The notes beneath the pieces are model-generated. The model saw only the letters and a list, made by a program, of their open reading frames with translations, had not been told where the DNA came from and searched no databases. This document shows, piece by piece, positions 7,011 to 9,675 of a stretch of DNA of 9,675 nt. The stretch is from Chloroflexota bacterium (GTDB lineage Bacteria > Chloroflexota > Anaerolineae > Anaerolineales > UBA11579). The stretch is from NCBI GenBank assembly GCA_030610225.1, contig JAUWSD010000029.1, positions 1-9,675 of the forward strand, in the 5' to 3' direction. A program made the position numbers and the translations under genes. How positions within the stretch are numbered: position 1 is the first letter of the stretch; every line of letters starts with the position of its first letter.

Positions 7011-7337
7011 ATGCCAGTATATACATATCACTGCGACTGCTGTGGTCTCGAATTCGATAAAAAACAAGACTTTTATGATGAAAACCTGACTCAGTGCCCA
7101 GATTGCTCCGAAGGTTGTCTGCGAAGAGTATACAAACCTGCCAGGGTTGTATTTAAGGGTTCTGGTTTTTATGTCACCGACAATAAATCCTCTAAGCGCT
7201 TGTTAAGATCTCCCGGTGACAATCATAAACACGAGAGCAAAGAAAAAGTAGAAACAACAACTGAAACAAAAACTGAGACAAAGTCAGAAACAAAATCAGA
7301 AACAAAAACAAAGAAAGAAACTGCTGAGAAAAAATAG
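7011..7337 (+). CDS. FmdB-type small zinc-ribbon protein
   Basis: This 108-residue cytoplasmic protein starts with the FmdB/CxxC-CxxC family signature: MPVYTYHCDCCGLEF, with Cys8 and Cys11, then Cys29 and Cys32 (QCPDC). These four cysteines likely bind one zinc ion. The continuation RRVYKPARVVFKGSGFYVTD (38-57) is also typical of the family. The founding member was proposed to regulate an amidase operon, but the role of most members is unknown. The C-terminal half (about 72-108) is a charged low-complexity tail with four TETK/SETK tetrads, probably disordered. The start is fixed by the conserved MPxY N-terminus; the ribosome binding site is weak. It has its own promoter and terminator, so it seems monocistronic. 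Confidence 0.88.
   Translation: MPVYTYHCDCCGLEFDKKQDFYDENLTQCPDCSEGCLRRVYKPARVVFKGSGFYVTDNKSSKRLLRSPGDNHKHESKEKVETTTETKTETKSETKSETKTKKETAEKK
7260..7307 (+). repeat. Four tandem 12-bp units in the FmdB-type gene tail
   Basis: The units at 7260, 7272, 7284 and 7296 encode TETK, TETK, SETK and SETK. They share the frame ACN/TCA-GAR-ACA-AAR with few base changes, as expected from recent slippage or unit duplication. A partial fifth unit (TK) follows. Confidence 0.8.
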
Positions 7338-7355
7338 CGGATAGCAATTAAACAG

Positions 7356-7403
7356 AAAAGGTGCTGTTATGGAGTGCGCTCCACAACCAGCACCTTTTTT
7401 TTT
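7356..7403 (+). terminator. Strong intrinsic terminator after the FmdB-type gene
   Basis: A long hairpin pairs 7356-7374 with 7379-7398 around the loop TGCG, with only one A-C mismatch and one bulged C. The lower stem is AAAAGGTGCTG/CAGCACCTTTT. A run of nine T residues spans 7395-7403. It begins 18 nt after the stop codon. On the minus strand the U tract is interrupted, so it would be a poorer terminator for the converging DUF2089 gene. Confidence 0.92.
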
Positions 7404-7416
7404 ATTATTTATAGAC

Positions 7417-7788
7417 TTACTCGTTCAACATTTTCATCGCTTCTTCCGAAGTGATCTTCCCTGAATTCAGGTCTTCAAGTATCTGCCGGCGTTCCTCTTC
7501 AGTGATCCCCTCACTGTCTTTTCCAAGCTCATATCCCATTGCTTTGATGATCGCATTCAGGCGGTTGCGGATTGTGGGGTACGATAAACCCATCTCGGCT
7601 TCCATGCGGTTGATCTTACCTTCATTCTTGACAAACAGCTCAACAAACGATAATTGCTCGTTTGATAGATGTGCAAAAGGGCCGGTGATGAAACGTCCTG
7701 CGATCTTGGTTTCACATTCACCACATTCCAGACTTGTGATAATAAGTTCTCCCCCACAGATTGGGCATTCAGATGGTATCGGGTGCAT
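7417..7788 (-). CDS. DUF2089 family zinc-ribbon/helix-turn-helix protein
   Basis: This 123-residue protein has the layout of the DUF2089 family, thought to be small DNA-binding regulators of unknown target. A zinc ribbon occupies the N-terminus, with CPICGG (Cys8, Cys11) and CGEC (Cys22, Cys25). A helix-turn-helix follows at about 42-85, with the recognition segment MGLSYPTIRNRLNAI (66-80). A short acidic helix pair at 97-121 (ITEEERRQILEDLNSGKITSEEAMKML) resembles a SHOCT-like tail. The start at 7788 is supported by AAGGAG at 7800-7795, seven bases upstream. It diverges from the cupin gene across a 164-bp AT-rich region, so it could regulate that gene or itself. No ligand or stimulus can be read from the sequence. 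Confidence 0.88.
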   Translation of the reverse strand: MHPIPSECPICGGELIITSLECGECETKIAGRFITGPFAHLSNEQLSFVELFVKNEGKINRMEAEMGLSYPTIRNRLNAIIKAMGYELGKDSEGITEEERRQILEDLNSGKITSEEAMKMLNE

Positions 7789-7852
7789 ATAATACTCCTT
7801 ATAAATATTCTTTTTATTAATATACAGGCGTATACAAATAATTATAAGCTAT

Positions 7853-7900
7853 TTGGTTATAATACAATAAATTATATAAAATTTGAGAGTAAGCAATCAA
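7853..7900. promoter_or_regulatory. Overlapping divergent promoter region, DUF2089 and cupin genes
   Basis: For the minus-strand gene, TTGATT (7900-7895), 18 bp and a perfect TATAAT (7876-7871) predict a start near 7864 and a leader of about 76 nt. For the cupin gene the plus strand offers TATAAT at 7858-7863 with a poor -35, or TTGGTT (7853-7858), 16 bp and TATAAA (7875-7880). These elements interleave, so the two polymerases may compete. The region is very AT-rich, so chance -10 matches are likely. Confidence 0.4.
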
Positions 7901-7952
7901 TTTTTATTCGGTCTAAACAATAATTTAATCAATCATCCAAAGAGGTGTTTCA

Positions 7953-8273
7953 ATGAAAGACACATACGAGCTTATCCCCAATCTTTATGAGCATGTAAAA
8001 GAAGTTCCAGCCAACTCGATCCTCAGCCAGACTATCTCTCAGGATGAAAATGCACGCTATATCCTCTTCGCATTTGCAGAAGGTGAGGAATTATCCGAAC
8101 ATACCGCCTCAAAGCAGGCTGTGCTCTATTTTGTGAAGGGCGAGGCTGACCTGACACTGGGCGAGGATAAAACCACTGCTGAAGCTGGCACCTGGGTTCG
8201 AATGCCCCCCAATATGCCTCACAGCATTTATGCTAAGACTGAAGTGTTGATGCTGCTGGAGATGATAGAGTAA
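7953..8273 (+). CDS. Small single-domain cupin protein
   Basis: This 106-residue protein is a single cupin beta-barrel, function unknown. The first cupin motif is G44-x5-H50-x-A-x-x-Q55 ending at VKGE (62-65). The second is A78-G79-T-W-V-R-M-P85-x4-H90. Of the four usual metal ligands, His50 and His90 are visible. The second His of the HxH pair is Ala52 and the usual Glu position appears as Gln55, so metal binding may be weak, or the ligands may differ as in related small cupins. AGAGGTG (7941-7947) is a good ribosome binding site for ATG 7953. The gene stands alone and diverges from the DUF2089 regulator, which might control it. The substrate or ligand cannot be inferred. Confidence 0.85.
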   Translation: MKDTYELIPNLYEHVKEVPANSILSQTISQDENARYILFAFAEGEELSEHTASKQAVLYFVKGEADLTLGEDKTTAEAGTWVRMPPNMPHSIYAKTEVLMLLEMIE

Positions 8274-8300
8274 ATTCAGCTCATTATTCAATATAATTAA

Positions 8301-8762
8301 TCAAATTTCAATACTTGCCAATTCACCGGCAAAATACACCCTGTCCTCTTCTTTGGCTATCATTAACTCTGCCTGCTTAGCGTACCCAATGAATTCCTTA
8401 GCCTTTTGCTTATCCCCCATCACTGCATATGCTCGCGCCACCGCTTCATTTGCAAAGGCCATATCGAAGTCACCGATCTCGTTATCTTTACTAATGTTCA
8501 GACAGCGTTTGGCGTGCACCAAGGCTGACTTCGGGTATCCCAATAAAGCATACACCCTCGAAATTTGCCATTCACCACGCTGAATATTGACCGGGGTTCC
8601 GATCTTTCCCCAGTGGTATCTGGATGTGTGGGCGGTATGGATCATTTCAAATTTTTCGTCTTCGGTCCACTTTCCCTTTTCCATATAATCCCATGTTGAA
8701 TTAAAAGCTTGAACCGCATTCTTTCTATGCCATTCAGCTTCGTTGAATTTTTCTTCAGACAT
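8301..8762 (-). CDS. Uncharacterised helical (TPR-like) protein
   Basis: This 153-residue protein is predicted to be cytoplasmic and almost all helical. No signal peptide or membrane segment is visible. I do not recognise a named family, though the run HTAHTSRYHWGKIGTP (42-57) followed by RGEWQISRVYALLGYPKSAL (62-81) looks like a conserved signature. The segments 62-92 and 102-132 (FANEAVARAYAVMGDKQKAK) each have the helix-turn-helix size and small-residue pattern of a TPR unit. The start at 8762 is supported by AGGAGA at 8773-8768. It lies 55 bp downstream of the DinB-like gene on the same strand and may be its second cistron. The gene ends 27 bp from the convergent cupin stop. Its role is unknown. 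Confidence 0.82.
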   Translation of the reverse strand: MSEEKFNEAEWHRKNAVQAFNSTWDYMEKGKWTEDEKFEMIHTAHTSRYHWGKIGTPVNIQRGEWQISRVYALLGYPKSALVHAKRCLNISKDNEIGDFDMAFANEAVARAYAVMGDKQKAKEFIGYAKQAELMIAKEEDRVYFAGELASIEI

Positions 8763-8817
8763 CTCAATCTCCTAATAATGCTGGTTCTGGTTTTAATCTG
8801 CGATGAAAGCATTAAAC

Positions 8818-9294
8818 TCAATTATATAATGCGAAATACCAATTTTCCAAATCACCAATATGCTGTTGGTAATGTTCATAAGAATTTCCAGCGATCACTT
8901 TCCACGGCACCCAATCATCCGGCACCCCCTCACATGCAGCCGGGCTGGATAATTCATTATCTGTAAGTAAGTTGAGTACTTTATGTAGTCTTGAGTAGAC
9001 TTGTGCTGATTCTTCAAGTATTTCTGCGACGCTGCGCCCTTTGTTCATTTCATAGATAGCTTGATTCCGCTCATCATCTTTCAGCCCCCACAGATCCGAG
9101 CCAGTCAGAATTTTGGTTGAGAGTAAACCAACCATCTCCATCTCATACCAGCTCATATGTGCAACCAGGTCTTTGAGTGACCTCTCAGCAATAACACCAA
9201 TTTTCTCAAAGTCCTCAATCCGGAAAGTCTTGAGGAGAGTATCCCATTTATTACGTGATTTTTTCAGTGTCAGGATGAATTCAGTTATGTCCAT
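8818..9294 (-). CDS. DinB/DfsB-like four-helix bundle protein
   Basis: This 158-residue protein looks like a member of the DinB/YfiT-type metal-binding four-helix superfamily, possibly nearer the ClbS/DfsB branch. The helix signature SLKDLVAHMSWYEMEMVGLL (39-58) carries His46. A second pair, His141 and His145, is in NSYEHYQQHIGDLENW (137-152), giving the three-His arrangement expected for a divalent metal. Members include thiol-transfer enzymes, maleylpyruvate isomerases and damage-inducible or resistance proteins, so the reaction is not predictable. The start at 9294 gives the full first helix. No close Shine-Dalgarno sequence is visible, and TAAAAT ends six bases before the ATG, which would allow a leaderless mRNA, but no good -35 was found. 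It lies upstream of the unrecognised helical gene. Confidence 0.8.
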   Translation of the reverse strand: MDITEFILTLKKSRNKWDTLLKTFRIEDFEKIGVIAERSLKDLVAHMSWYEMEMVGLLSTKILTGSDLWGLKDDERNQAIYEMNKGRSVAEILEESAQVYSRLHKVLNLLTDNELSSPAACEGVPDDWVPWKVIAGNSYEHYQQHIGDLENWYFALYN

Positions 9295-9449
9295 ACCAAT
9301 ATTTTACTATTCTACTTATTCTCCTCGCTAAGATAATGTGCACTCAAAACCAAAATCAATTCTCATATTACCATCCAATACACTGTACACAAAGGTAAAA
9401 TTGTGCAACTTTGCGATATTTTGCCCCTAAATATTGATGCTGAAAAAGA

Positions 9450-9479
9450 TTGACAATATCATCGATTCAATGGTAAAAT
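9450..9479 (+). promoter_or_regulatory. Promoter of the cold-shock protein gene
   Basis: A perfect -35 box TTGACA (9450-9455) is followed by 18 bp and TAAAAT (9474-9479, five of six matches). The predicted start is near 9486, giving a leader of about 90 nt. The rest of 9295-9449 holds no gene or repeat that I can recognise. Confidence 0.7.
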
Positions 9480-9523
9480 CCTGCGCTTGTTAACAGAAGT
9501 TCTAGATAAAAAGTACACCTTTA

Positions 9524-9576
9524 GATTTGGAACCCAAGTAAACCAAAGCAGTAAACTAGTAAAGGAGTTCCAAATC
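9524..9576 (+). promoter_or_regulatory. Hairpin in the csp leader enclosing the ribosome binding site
   Basis: GATTTGGAAC (9524-9533) and GTTCCAAATC (9567-9576) are exact 10-bp inverted complements. The 33-nt loop holds the Shine-Dalgarno sequence AAAGGAG (9561-9567), whose last base is the first paired base of the 3' arm. The AUG at 9577 directly follows the stem. AGTAAA occurs three times in and near the loop (9537, 9550, 9558), the last overlapping the ribosome binding site. A temperature-responsive translation switch is plausible but not shown. Confidence 0.6.
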
Positions 9577-9675
9577 ATGTCAGAGAAAGAAACAGGAACC
9601 GTAAAATGGTTCAACAACACAAAAGGCTTTGGATTCATTGAACGTGAATCCGGAAGCGATGTATTCGTTCACTTC
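9577..9675 (+). CDS. Cold-shock protein, CspA family (partial, cut by window end)
   Basis: Only the first 33 residues are present. They show the cold-shock domain beginning TGTVKWFNNTKGFGFIE, with RNP1 at KGFGFIE (16-22) and RNP2 at DVFVHF (28-33). Members are small single-domain RNA chaperones of about 65-75 residues that bind single-stranded RNA and melt secondary structure. AAAGGAG at 9561-9567, nine bases before the ATG, fixes the start. The gene has its own promoter and a structured leader, consistent with the post-transcriptional control known for csp genes. Whether this copy is cold-induced or constitutive cannot be told from the sequence. Confidence 0.95.
   Translation, partial: MSEKETGTVKWFNNTKGFGFIERESGSDVFVHF

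Noticed and set aside
7451..7792. Plus-strand reading frame opposite the DUF2089 gene
   Set aside because: The minus strand shows a complete zinc ribbon, HTH and strong ribosome binding site; the plus frame has no recognisable domain.
8301..8303. UGA stops of the two minus-strand genes (8301 and 8818) as Sec codons
   Set aside because: Reading past 8301 enters sequence antisense to the cupin gene, and past 8818 a stop comes after one codon. No convincing SECIS hairpin was seen.
8777..8812. AATGCT/AGCATT inverted repeat between the two minus-strand genes
   Set aside because: Six base pairs, a 24-nt loop and no T run make it too weak for a terminator or a regulatory hairpin.
8811..8821. ATTAAACTCAA shared with positions 1-11, as a possible repeat or att site
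   Set aside because: Several 11-base matches are expected by chance in a window of this size, and flanking bases do not match.

Overview
The window looks like a chromosomal segment of a moderate-GC member of the Chloroflexota, most likely an Anaerolineae-type organism. This is inferred from style rather than a marker gene. Secreted proteins carry long Thr-Pro linkers (two cases), there is a LysM lipoprotein with such a linker, and a DUF2089 zinc-ribbon/HTH protein, an FmdB-type zinc ribbon and a YhaM-like OB-HD nuclease are present. No insertion sequence, phage gene, CRISPR array or integration site was seen.

Layout. Positions 1-135 hold a promoter for a selenocysteine tRNA (136-229, anticodon UCA), the most informative RNA in the window. 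A multipass site-2-type M50 metalloprotease (255-1469) follows 25 nt after the tRNA. Next come a repeat-containing lipoprotein (1594-3081, +) and, convergent with it, a LysM lipoprotein (4068-3103, -). The LysM gene diverges from a membrane-anchored TPR protein (4151-5893, +), which probably shares an operon with the YhaM-like 3'-5' exoribonuclease (5923-6933, +). An FmdB-type small zinc ribbon (7011-7337, +) has its own near-consensus promoter and ends in a strong hairpin terminator. A DUF2089 regulator-like gene (7788-7417, -) diverges from a small cupin (7953-8273, +). Two minus-strand genes, a DinB/DfsB-like four-helix protein (9294-8818) and an unrecognised helical TPR-like protein (8762-8301), lie in tandem. 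The window ends inside a cold-shock protein gene (9577 onward) with a structured leader.

How the parts relate. Four consecutive genes (255-5893) act at or outside the membrane: an intramembrane protease, two lipoproteins and a TPR protein. A shared envelope role is possible, but the mixed strands argue against one operon. The RNA-related items (tRNA-Sec, exoribonuclease, cold-shock protein) are scattered. I see no clear multi-gene defence, biosynthetic or mobile system.

The observations most worth following are: the tRNA-Sec, which implies selenoprotein synthesis in this genome; the 10-bp inverted repeat that loops out the csp ribosome binding site and ends exactly at its AUG; the divergent promoters at 4075-4125 with overlapping -35 boxes, one apparently giving a leaderless mRNA; and the four degenerate repeats of the 495-residue lipoprotein.
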